This document shows, piece by piece, positions 9,741 to 20,374 of a stretch of 64,000 bases of DNA. Numbering within the stretch: the first letter of the stretch is position 1; each line of letters begins with the position of its first letter. Source of the stretch: Phragmites australis (taxonomy: Eukaryota > Streptophyta > Magnoliopsida > Poales > Poaceae); NCBI RefSeq assembly GCF_958298935.1, contig NC_084921.1, positions 44,983,001-45,047,000 of the forward strand. The letters run 5' to 3'. A model generated the notes under the pieces. The model was not told where the DNA came from. It did no database searches and was given only the letters and a program-made list of their open reading frames with translations. Position numbers and translations under genes: made by a program.

Positions 9741-12633
9741 CTAGGCGGATTTCACCGCAATGGTAAATCCACTCCCACAGTAGACGCCAAGTGAGCCATC
9801 AGAAGTACGTGGCCCCTTGTCACCTATATTTACTCTCCGAGGAACCACCTGATCAGAAGTGTCAGCCAAACCAAGTTGTCCATGCTCTCCCCAGCCCCAG
9901 GTGAAGACTGTTCCTTTATCTGATAAAAAATGTAAGAGCATATAAGTCAGTTTCATTGTGGATTTTTTTTTTATGTGAGCATTTTCATCCTTTGGACAAC
10001 TTTTACCTGTCACCAAAGCAGAATGTTCAGTGCCACTTGCTATTTGCACCACCTGTTCTCCACCAATACAGGGAACCTTCTCCAAAGTTGACAAAGAAGA
10101 TGACTCTGCATGTGAAACATAATTTCAGGGAAAAATCGAGAGGCTGGGAGGTATGAATGCAACGGTATCAGCAGGAACAAATATGGGTTTAGTTGAACAA
10201 AAACAGTATCACAACATCATCAGATGAAAGGACTACCATCATGAGTACTGCTTGTTGCACTTTTATCTGATTGCTGCACCGCTGCTTTCCCTGACACAGG
10301 GGGATCACACTTCTGGTGGCGATAAACACCAATGGTGAACAATTCCCCTGCTGTAGTATGAAATGGCAACAGATCTAACATTTCCAGAAAGTATAGTTCG
10401 ATTTTAAATGAAACACACTGCACACATACCAGATAAAACTAATGCATGATGCCATCCTAATGCCACTTGAGAAATACTCAAAGAGGGTAAAACCGCCCAA
10501 GGTTGGTCATCGTCATGTTCTCCAATTAATGCTCTTCCCCATATGTACAAACAACCAGATTCTGTAGCATCAAATGAAAGGGAAATTATGGTCAAAGACC
10601 AAAGAGAAGATGAGAGTCGATGACTACAGATTTACAAGGCTTACCATCCAATGCAGCACTGTGATCTCCATTGGCATATATATTTACTATCTTACAGTTT
10701 GGAAAATCATCAATTAGTCTGGGAACATTACATGATTTTTGGTTCCTCGAAACACATTTACCAACTTGTCCTCGTCTCGCAGAGCCAAATCCATACACTG
10801 AATTATCTGAGAAGAGAAGATTAACAGTGCCATCTATTAGTAACATAGATGGAAAATTTTGATAAGTATGTCAATGTATCAAGTAGGAGAGATGGCTCGG
10901 TCCTTAAATTCTCAGAGGTCCAATAGGGTAAGATGCTGGAGATGATCTAACACCTCAAATCTTACAGTTTGGGTGACTGAACGCCTACAACATCTCCTGC
11001 ATAGACATCACTAGTGCAGAAGGGTGAAGCTCTGATCTTCCAGTTGTGATGATCTAACACCAACATCTCCTGCATATGCATCACTTGTGATGACCTAACA
11101 CCTCTGATCCATGCTGCTGCTTCGTGTGGCCTCTTTCAGGCATAGCAGCAAGCTCACTTCCACCATGTTCACATTCATAACGCCTATTCTGTAGTTCTAA
11201 CATTCTTGGGAGTTGAGAGAAAATATTCCCAACCCCACATGGGTAGGATCTTGGGTTTTGGATGGTAACAAAGTAAATTGCAGGGGTACTTGAGCATGAG
11301 GTTTCTTAAAAAAAAAAAAGAACTGGCCCTAGTTTTACTTACCTTTCAATAGGACAAGAGAATGGCGCATCCCAAAAGCAAGCTTCTCAACATGCCGTGC
11401 AATAAAGTATGGTACTTCGAAAGGCAAGTTCCTTGAGTGGTTATCACCAGTGCCAAGCTGTCCAAATGAACCATCTCCGCACATGAAGAGTTGTCCAGAA
11501 TCTGAAAATAAGAACTAGAAACATCACAGCAAAGTTCATCAGCAATTGTTCATTTTTCAAACAAACAATGCCAATACCGAAGGAAGATGATATTGCTTTA
11601 TCAAAAAACAAAACGAACACATGAAATATAACATAGAAATGCCGCATATAATATTTCAGACATAAAAACATAACAGATCAAAACGAACATAAAAAGATAT
11701 GAGTAGTTTTAGAATTAGGAGACCTGTAGCGAATCCAGAATGGTTCCATCCAGCAGACACACACGTTACCGTACGATTTTCAAGGAACTTAACAAACATC
11801 GGATGAGGGATGTTGTCCAAGTTCCCATGACCAAGTTGACCATGTGTACCTCTGCCCCAAGTAAATACTTCACCATCACCTGAAATGTTGAGTAAACTGT
11901 AAGCTTATTTTCGAAAATATAGCAAAAGTGTAAGGTACATCAAAAAATATATGCGTGGCAGCTAATTTCTTGAGGACTGATGGAAATGGGACAGCTTGCC
12001 AACATACAGCTAGCTTCCAAGTAAACAGTCAAGCTTGAACAAACAAAATCTCTTGATAATAATAATTTTTTAATCCCAAGCTGCCACGGATTGAAGCTAA
12101 CATACAGCTCTTGAATGCGTATATGCAAATGCCAGCTCAAAAGATTGGTTAATGTTGCCCAGATAGACACTGGATCGAATCGATGCCATAGGATTGAACT
12201 CCCTAAATCTCTGTTTCTAAGATTGCCAAAACTAGCATTTTCGTTCACAAACCAATTTTCAACATGTAGCAATGCGAGAGCCATAATCATCGCAGCTACT
12301 ATCTCTATAACAATGATGAAAACATGGGGGAACTGTGATAAAAGTTCGCCTGATCAAACGCTATCACGAAAGAACCTGCCAAGGTGGCAGCTCTAAAGTG
12401 AAGTTGAGCGTACTTGTGAGGGCAATGACGTGGGCGCCGCCGCCGGCGACAAAGGAGACGCGGCCGCGGCAGCGAGGGGGGAGAAGGAGCGGCTGCGGGA
12501 GGTGGTGGTCCTGGAACCCACCGTTCCCGAGCTGCCCGTCCGTGCCCGCGCCCCAGCTCCACGCCCACTCCTCGGCCTCCTCCTCCGCCCCACGCCCCTC
12601 TTCCGCCGCCGCAGCCGCCGCCGCCTTCTCCAT
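9741..12633 (-). CDS. RCC1-repeat (UVR8/RCC1-like) protein, 8 exons
   Basis: Minus-strand exons 12633-12414, 11879-11724, 11501-11343, 10806-10645, 10561-10430, 10350-10237, 10105-10007 and 9919-9741 join in frame to 406 residues. All introns are phase 1, so each exon is roughly one RCC1 blade module; this regularity supports the model. RCC1 signatures are WGAGTDGQLG, WGRGTHGQLGHG, CGDGSFGQLGTG, FGSARRGQVG and WGWGEHGQLGLA, each followed by A-G/N-x-x-H-S-type turns (SAGWNHSG, FGMRHSLVL, NGDHSAAL, ALGWHHALV, SGTEHSALV). The family forms a seven-bladed propeller; members include UVR8 and putative guanine-nucleotide exchange factors. UVR8's chromophore tryptophan cluster is not obvious, so a UV-B receptor role should not be assumed. 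The start was chosen at ATG 12633 because it opens MEKAAAAA in the GC-rich first exon. Confidence 0.9.
10807..11342 (-). other. RCC1 gene intron 3 with internal degenerate repeats
   Basis: This 536-bp intron contains several related phrases on the + strand (GATGATCTAACACCTC-like at about 10937, 11049 and 11089, and CATCTCCTGCATA-like at about 10990 and 11062). It looks like a decayed short tandem duplication. No coding signal. Confidence 0.45.
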
Positions 12634-12891
12634 GCCTCCCAAAACCTTCCGCCCCCTTGGCCCCTGGCGCTAGGTAACTCCACGCCAACCGTCCGATTAG
12701 CAGCACAAACGATCACGATTGCACGAGATAAAAACGTTCTTTTAGACCATACGATTACGAGATAATAACATTAGCCGACGTCTTGTGCAACTGCACGGCT
12801 TCTTTTTCTTTTTCTTTTCGTCTATGATTTATCTTATCTGAATTTTTTATATTAATCATATTTGATGGGGACTTTTTGTATAATCTTAATC
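12634..12891 (-). promoter_or_regulatory. RCC1 gene 5' flank
   Basis: Upstream of the ATG at 12633 the sequence drops from GC-rich to AT-rich within about 130 bp and reaches the gypsy LTR fragment at 12892. The promoter must lie here or inside that LTR sequence. No clear TATA box was assigned. Confidence 0.3.
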
Positions 12892-13680
12892 TGTCGAAGG
12901 TTAATTTTTAATAATATCTTCAGTATAACAGACGACGCGTATGTGATCAATGTTTTAGATGAATATGTGTGTTGAATGAAACTTAAAAGCAGGTTTAGAC
13001 CTTCCGTGAGATAACAGTCATATATCCTATATATTTTTTTTAACTTGAATGAACTTGTTACAGAATAAATCATGTTCTTTATAGACCCGATCCTCCTCTT
13101 TTTATATAGTAGGAGGAGAGAGGTATATACAAACAGATCATATCAAACTTTGAGATCGGTATAACACTGATGAAGCCAACTACTATTAGCCTATGATGAC
13201 GAATGGTAGGCAAGTTCGTCCTACTCTGACCAATCGATATGCTTTGTCCCGTCACCGTGCACCGCACGCTCGCATGTGAGACCATCCCACTTGTCTGTCC
13301 ATTTTGCAGGCCCTGTCCCATCCGCCCAACAACGCCACACCAGTCTGTAAGGCCACACCATAGAATTTAATGCAATGAGATAGGGCACTGCACTTCTGCG
13401 CTGATCACGACTTTGCTCGTCTAGAGAAGAAGCTTGGAAAAGGAAAATACTTGAGTGAATGATATTAAATAAGAATAAGATTAGACGGTTTAGATGAGTA
13501 TATGCACTGCGATTAGCAAAGGCTGGTCGCGAGGTTTCCTTCTGCGATTAGGGAACTAGTCGTGCGAACCTCGCTTGGTTGTGTGGTGGGACTACTGTCT
13601 TGATAATATCAACTGCCAAGTGGTATTTACTAGTGTGGATCCCCTGACATGGCACCTCCTTATTTTTTATACCATTAGTA
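12892..13680 (-). mobile_element. Gypsy-type LTR fragment, same family as the LTR at 42294
   Basis: Homologous along its length to 42294-42934 plus about 44736-44886. Shared blocks include TGTCGA-GGTTAAT at the left end, GAACTTGTTACAGAAT, the TATATAGTAGGAGGAGA block, TTCGTC/TTCACCCTACT, and at the right end GAGGTTTCCTTCT...CTTGATAATATCAACGGCCAA-like sequence. In retroviral orientation (minus) it ends ...TTCGACA. No matching target duplication was seen, so it is a fragment or an old solo LTR. The right boundary is approximate. Confidence 0.65.
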
Positions 13681-14554
13681 GCCCCTAAGCTCCTCCGTAG
13701 ATTTGGGAGACTGAGTGGTTTGCCATGTAGTCATGATCGGGTCTGGTCATATCACCTGTGTCCTAGAGGGACATAAGTTCACCTAGGGAGTAGTCATCGA
13801 CATGGTCCACTTTTGTGATCAGCTCAAGAAATTGCATCCTGAGAGTTCGAAGAGAGAACGAGAGAGAAAAAAGGAGGAGGTGTGAGAGAAAAAACGGAGG
13901 ATGCGGGAGAGAGAAACATTGATTGTCACCAGACCCGAGGGAATCTCAGTTCCTCATGTGCGGCCTTTTGAATTTTGAACGAACCGGATCCTACGGTGGT
14001 TGAGATACTGCAGCGGTCCTATAAATGGAGCGTCGATGGCTCCCCATATATCCTTTCATCATCTCTCTTATTGATAATGGCATGACTCCCTCGGATACAC
14101 ATAAGGTGAATTCGTTCCTTATTCTTTATATTTTCTTTATAAAAAATAGAATGCTACTAAGTTTTTGTGTTGTCTTATTGCTTAGAAACCTGGGAGAAAT
14201 GCCATAATCTCACCTAGACATCATCACTCGAAGTTCAAGTCTACTCAGAGTCAAAGTCAGGTTCTAGTCGAACTCAAAAGTCTACTTGGAATCCCAGAAT
14301 AGCGCGTCAGTAAAACGAGTACAACTCTCACATACAGAGTATAATTGAGGCGATCTTGGACTTGCTGGAAAGCTTTTGACCATATCTTTTCAATGGATCT
14401 AGTGTCGTCCAAATATTCCTTATAGATTAGTCAGAATCGATAAAATAAAGTGTTACATCACCGTTTTGGATCTTGTCGAGTCATGTAATCGTATCAGGGT
14501 CGAAGTCCAGGTTATGTACACCTCTCTCCATGGCTACACAACCCTAGGTCAACT
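13681..14554. other. Unassigned repeat-like region
   Basis: Contains a purine-rich stretch (about 13845-13915) and a TATA-like TATAAATGGAG at 14021-14031 with open frames of at most 60 codons. It may be part of the LTR or leader of the relic at 14948, but no LTR ends were identified. Confidence 0.3.
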
Positions 14555-14561
14555 TGACGGC

Positions 14562-14599
<38 letters not shown>

Positions 14600-14606
14600 G
14601 CCGTCA
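14555..14606. repeat. Perfect 52-bp palindrome with a TA core
   Basis: TGACGGCTAC at 14555-14564 and GTAGCCGTCA at 14597-14606 are exact inverse complements around an uninterrupted (TA)n core centred at 14580/14581. The whole 52 bp is self-complementary and could extrude as a cruciform. Confidence 0.9.
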
Positions 14607-14947
14607 TAGTTTAGGCTTGAGTTTTAGTTAGATTATTTTGTTTTAGATAGTTTCGTCATATATCAGTTTGTAAAACTCCAAACTTGAGCACTTAATTGGT
14701 AAGCAGCAATATTCAGATTGCATCTACATATTCTTGCTTGTGTTCTCGATTCGCTTGCAAGAAAAGCCTTCTTGACAAGGTCAACTACGTCTTGGCATGG
14801 TTGATAACCACGGAGTAGTGGTTGCGAGGGTTCTCGATCTGTTCTGGTTAGAGCCTTTGGATCATCAACGTTGAAACTCCACCAAATTGATTTATCATAT
14901 TACATTCGAAATATCAGGCAAACTCACATCACTTATCCTCTAAGCCT

Positions 14948-16129
14948 TTGCCCTTCATCGCTGTTCGTACCCCGCTGCAACCTCTGCCGCATTCCAATGG
15001 CGTCGCACACCGACAACGAGCCAGACTTCCCCAAATCCAAGTGCAATATGGTGAACTGAGGCAAATGCGCGAGAACCACCTACTCACTTGCTGCCTGTCT
15101 TTGAGGTACCACCTTGGGGAGAGCGTGCCTACTCCTCACCAGAGGGAGATCGTGGCATTTGTCTCCTTCTTCTTGGTCCACCTCGTGCTGCCCTTCTCCG
15201 AATTTTTCACCACCGTTTTCTCCTTATACGACACCTGCCACCTCCACCTCAACCCTAATTCTATTATCATGTTGAGCGTCTTTGCTCATATGCATGAGAA
15301 TTTCATTGGGGTTGAGCCGTGCCTTGACCTCTTTAGGTTTTTCTACACGGCTAGGTTACAGATCGGGCCGTCCACCAGAAGCTATGGGTTTCGTCTCTGC
15401 GATGGTGTTGCGGGTGCCTACCTCGAGATGAACCTCAAGTCATCGTGGTCAGGCTAGAGGGAGGACTGGTTCTATCTCGCAGTAGAAGATTTTTTGGATA
15501 ACCTCTGCGTGCTTGGTACACTAGTGCATGTCAATGAGAACTGGGGAAGCGCCCCCACGACAACACCAGAGCTGCTGACCCTCGTTGCATGGGTCAAGAC
15601 GCTTGCGGACTTTGGGCTATTGGGAACAGACGTTGTCCGTGATTTCGTCAAGCACCAGTTGTGCCCCTTGTGGAGGAGAGCACATTCGACATACAAGTAC
15701 ACCGGGAGTGATGATATCACCTGGGAGAGCTCCACAGGTAATATCACAACTGTTTCCTTTGTGTACGTTCTTAATCGTGCCACATATTAAGTACCCCTTG
15801 TGGTGATCTTCGTGACAAGGAAATCGAGTCACGGGTCAAATTCCTAATGGTGACCGCCCCGAGGAAAGTGGGCTCGGATCAAACTTGTATGTTTGGTATT
15901 TTCTCGGAATTCCCCCCTCCAGGCCTTCTCCTGGGTTAGGGTTTCATGGTTTGCGTTGCTACATGGTCTTCCTGAGGTTGATGTCTTGCGCTCGACAGTC
16001 GATGAGGTCATGGAGGCTATCCGAGAAATCAACCCTGGCACCTATATGCCCTCTCTGTCACCCAGTACCTCCTTGGTCGGCTGCCCATCTGGTCGTGGTA
16101 CCGACCTAGCTGGTCATGGCGGTGACTAG
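14948..16129 (+). pseudogene. Relic with 'putative gypsy type transposon' (Transposase_28-type) domain
   Basis: A frame at 14948-15457 contains the plant gypsy-associated domain: EIVAFVSFFLVHLVLPFS, then LNPNSIIMLSVFAHMHENFIG, VEPCLDLFRFFY and YGFRLCDG, with an in-frame stop where the family usually continues into REDWFYL. Those residues follow in the next codons, and related sequence continues to about 16129 with shifts and stops. The domain is known at the N-terminus of proteins from grass gypsy-related elements; its role is not established. The relic is cut at 16255 by the LTR of another gypsy element. Confidence 0.7.
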
Positions 16130-16254
16130 ACTGCTCAGAGCCAAGTATTGACTACGGGAGGATCAGGCTACTGCTGGCCAAGCATCCACACAAGGGGGAA
16201 AAGACCAACAGAGGAATCTGCTGCCGCAAAAATGTCCAAACACGCCTATGGGAC

Positions 16255-19200
16255 TGTCACGGCTCGAAACCTGTAATCACGTATTTCAGCATAATCATGC
16301 ATCATTAGCATCATGTTTAATTTTGAGTATTTTGTTTTGGGCACTAGAGTATCTCGTTTCAGTTAATAAAGATGAGAGAAAGAATTTTGTAAGAGAAAAG
16401 AATAGAAATCGCATTGAAAATACATAGTTTATCTAAAACATAGGCCCCACAGGAGTGCCCAACCACTTCTCTCCCTCTCCCTCACATGTAGCCACCTCAC
16501 TCCCCTCCCTCTCTCACTCCATCACCTGCTCCCTCTCTCCCACCCATGCAGCCCCTCTCCCTCACCCCTTAGCTCCCCTCTCCCTCTCTCTCAAGCACTC
16601 TCTCCTTCTCCCCCAAAATTCCACCTCAAGAGAAGGAATCAATGTATGCATATAGTACTCACGCGTTCTCTATCTCATGAGCTTCTCATCCATCCAATTT
16701 ATTTTCGTTTTCCCGAAGGATTCGAGCGGATTTTGATGTCTTTTTGTGTTCTTGGTTGAAGAACAAGGAGCACCAACATTTTTTCCTTTTCCCTGAGCAA
16801 TTTCCTCCATTTCTTTCGTTATCCGGCGAACACCAACCTCGGCACGGACCCTTGGGTAAGTTCCCTAGGCATCCATGGCAAGAATCAATAGTTTGGATGG
16901 TTGGATTTTGAATTTTGAGCTAGGGTTGTGAAGTTCTTGAATTCTTGAACTTCAGAGCAATTTAGAGGATTCGGGTGTGATTTGAGTTAGGAATTGAGTT
17001 TCTTAGTTGTTGAATGAGTTCAAGACTCTATAAACTCTTTCAAACATGTTCCCCTTTGGTTGAGAGAGGCTCGCGACTTAAATCGACAATTTTTCCCCAC
17101 GAAGAACTGCTTTCTGCAGAAATCTGGAAAGTCTAGATAAAAATCCAGAGTTCGGATAAATCCAGAGTGTCCAGAGAATTTTTCGGAGACTCCGTAGTCC
17201 AGAAAGTCCGAAGAAAAATCTGGAGATTTTGGATTTACTGTTCATGAGGCCTTTTCTTTTATGTTGATAGCTTGTAAATTTCATGATTTGTTCATACGAA
17301 CCCCAAAAATTATGAAACTAGTTGCGTTAGCTTCGTATGAGTATAAACTACATGTTAAAAATATTTAAATTCAAGAAAATATTTTTGATAATTAATTAAT
17401 TAATTAAATGTGTTTTAGCTTGATTAGATCACAATTAATTAATACCATGTCCTAAAATTATGAACCCACCCATTCATGTTATGATTAGTGCCATCTAGGA
17501 AATATGTTTTCTTGCATTATAAAGTATAGTTTATGGCATTTCATCATATGCATATTGAGGCATACTTTGTTGCATTTTGTTCATGCTCATCATTGCACAT
17601 GTTCTTGTTTAGTGAATGAAGAACCGGCATGTGATCCGACCGTGGTTGAAGACGATGCCGATCTACTGGAATTCTGTGAGTATTGCACGAGTAGCATTAG
17701 GAGGTCACCTAAGCAGCAAGACAAGAATCTAAGCATACTTCTCCCATTAATTTGGATCATATGTGTCATATGTGATAAATTACGCTTTATGTATGTTATG
17801 CATGAGTTCGAATCGATGTCGGATTTACGATGGGTATAACCTATGTTGATGTACTAATTCTCCTATCTTGAATAATTGTTGATCCGTATCCTTGTAGCCT
17901 GGGTTTAATATGGTATTATCTAATTAAAATATTATTCATGATGCTTAGTAAGTGCTTAGGTCATCAGTAGAAGTCGAGCGATAAAATGTTTCATCGTTCG
18001 CGAGCATAGGATTTCATTACTTGCACAATGATCATAATGATAGGTTAATGGTGTTGGTTGGATAAGTAGTGAGGATGAGACGAGATGTAGGCGGTGTTAG
18101 GGGTGTTTGTCCTGTCCAGATGTGGAGTTACCCTGGGTAGGTCGAGAGAGGGATCTGGACATCGTAGATCGCTTGTATCGTGTAAGCATCGATCGTTGTT
18201 TCAGTTGGCTTTAGCACTTTTCGTGCTTACTACATATCGCATATGTGAATGATAAGCTTATTACCTTTGTAGCTGTGGCTTTTTGATGTGTGGGTCAATG
18301 GTGTCAGGTATGAGGTCGGTTAGGGTATCCATTTTGCTCTGAGAGTAGTTCTGGATGACCCCCGTACCTATCGGAGTATGATCAAACGATCGGAGCTTAT
18401 TGGAAAAGGTTGACATGAGTACCCCCTTATATGGACCTGTGTGGTCATGCAAGCCGTATGATCCTCAAGTCGCATAGGTAAAGGAGTACCCTCTGCAGGG
18501 TATAAAAACATTTTAAAATACCGCGTTCTCGGTCATGAGCATACTTTTTTCCACTTGCAGTAGTCGTAGAGTTACAAATGTGGATTGAGGTGTTTGATGG
18601 GTTGAGATAGTGCTTTACATATATTATTCTTATGGTTCTGTTTACATATATGTTTAGTTGATGTTTATAGGCTAGTATGTTAATTTGGTCAAGTATAGAT
18701 GCTCACATATGTGTATGTAAAATTTACTTTCGCATATAAAATTTACTTAACCATGTAGTTGTATCCTTGGTAACATCCAAATGCATAATCCTTAGAGTCG
18801 GCTTATTTATAAGTGTCCATTATGGATTAAGTCTTGCGAGTACCTTCGTACTCCAGGTGCTACCGCGCGAGGAGGATTGGTCTTTGGCTACTTCACACCC
18901 GTCGAGGGTGGTGGCGGGTATGAGTAGGCAACTACTCGAAGGTCGCACTTTTAGGGTGAAGCCTAAGGGTATATGACTTCACCTATCTTTTGCTGTCTAT
19001 AGCTTTTGTTTTCGCTGCGTAGTTTCTTTTGTTGGTTAGAAATTGAGTCAGTTTTTATCTCCTCCTAACTCTCTTTTGCTGTAAATTATAATAATTTGGT
19101 AAATGCTTAAGAACTTGTAATCTAATGTTAATTACTCACTCTGTATTAAGCTGTGTTGTGATGTTAAACATTGGAAAGGCATGCGTTCCGATCTTGGGCA

Positions 19201-19313
19201 CAAAACACGTGCCGGGACTATCGGGATGATATTCCAATTAGTCATGAGAGTCGTAATTAAGGAAATGATCGACTTAATAACTAATTGAAATACTATTTGG
19301 ATGGTTCCTCACA
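16255..19313 (+). mobile_element. Gypsy 5' LTR, 3.06 kb
   Basis: Starts TGTCACGGCTCGAAACC, the opening common in plant gypsy LTRs, and ends TTCCTCACA directly before a primer-binding-like site at 19317-19328 (TGATATTAGAGC against tRNA-iMet TGGTATCAGAGC). It includes a pyrimidine-rich CT tract (about 16460-16620), a TATA-like GGTATAAAAACA at about 18499-18510 and repeated TCCAGAG/GTCCGAA-type motifs (about 17110-17230). No 3' LTR partner was found in the window. Confidence 0.75.
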
Positions 19314-20072
19314 GCGTGATATTAGAGCCTAGTTAATGAAGTAGCCTAAACATGCTTAAGACGTAGGTTAGCAAGAGTGTCAAACCCACTAAGCAACCCA
19401 CTAAAGTTTCCTTTATGCCTCCTCATGATTAATATATATGAACTTGCTATACTATGCCTCAAGTGTAACATATGCTTGGTTGATGCACTTGGATTGTTTA
19501 TTTATTCATTGTGTCGTTTCCTAGTATGATGTATTTGTTGATCATGTTGCATTGATGCATCCCGATAATGGCAAATATCGGTGGCTCAACTGATGCGAGG
19601 TATGGACTCGGTGTGTCCCGTATGGCAATAGTACGGGAAGTGAATACATTAGCAATAACGTATGAACATCCACCATATGATGGTAGATATGGTCATATAC
19701 CCATGTGGCGATTACATGAGGTGTCCCGTACGGCGATGGTACATGAAGTGAATGCGTGGGCAACCACATATGAAACGTTGCTTGTGCGGTGAGTTACACA
19801 AGCACCGTTCGCACGAATGCCTATTCTTTTCGTGTGAAGGGTGATGTATGTGATTGGGATGATTGTGGAGAGAGATGCACTCAAGAGAGAACTGCGTAGG
19901 TAAGGGTCGAGCATGCTTTCATATTCTATTATTGTTTGGCACCATACATTTGAACATGCATATTCCTTGATATTTGATGCATTGGTATGCATCACATGTT
20001 TGGATCTGACTAGTGCGAAATTGCTATGTTGGAGGTTGGCCTTTCGTGCCTTTTTCATCTCGTCGTTGCAAC
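19314..20072 (+). other. Gypsy leader between PBS and gag
   Basis: Non-coding leader of the element whose LTR ends at 19313. It contains two related segments (about 19590-19660 and 19715-19790) sharing TGTCCCGTA-GGC-ATGGTAC and TACGTATGAA-like phrases, an internal imperfect duplication of about 120 bp. Confidence 0.5.
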
Positions 20073-20374
20073 ATGGTGAGAACCCACCAAAGCCTAGGTG
20101 ATCTTCCTGAGGGTTCCAATGAAAACAACCCTCCATTGCCTCAAGCGCTGAGTATGGCGGATGTCCTGATGTACATAGAGCAAAATCGCCAAGCTCAAAC
20201 TGCTCCCCTTAAGGCCCTCATGCACAACATGACCCCTCAAGGAGGAGGTAGGGTCGGACGCTATGATAACTTCGCCGATTTCCTTTGAACCCAGCCACCC
20301 ACCTTTACACGGGCTGAGGATCCTCTTGATGCCGACCACTGGCTCTGGACTATCGAGCAGAAGCTCTCACTCCT
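20073..20374 (+). pseudogene. Gypsy gag, 5' part
   Basis: ATG at 20073 opens a gag frame with RYDNFADFL, then a TGA at 20286-20288 exactly where this family usually has Arg (a CGA-to-TGA change, typical of methylated CpG decay). The frame continues with TQPPTF, DADHW and TIEQKL. It is interrupted at 20374 by a solo LTR and resumes at 22996. Confidence 0.8.

Noticed and set aside
12305..12765. Several long open frames around the RCC1 first exon
   Set aside because: They are GC-rich shadow frames; only the frame starting at 12633 joins the phase-1 RCC1 exons.
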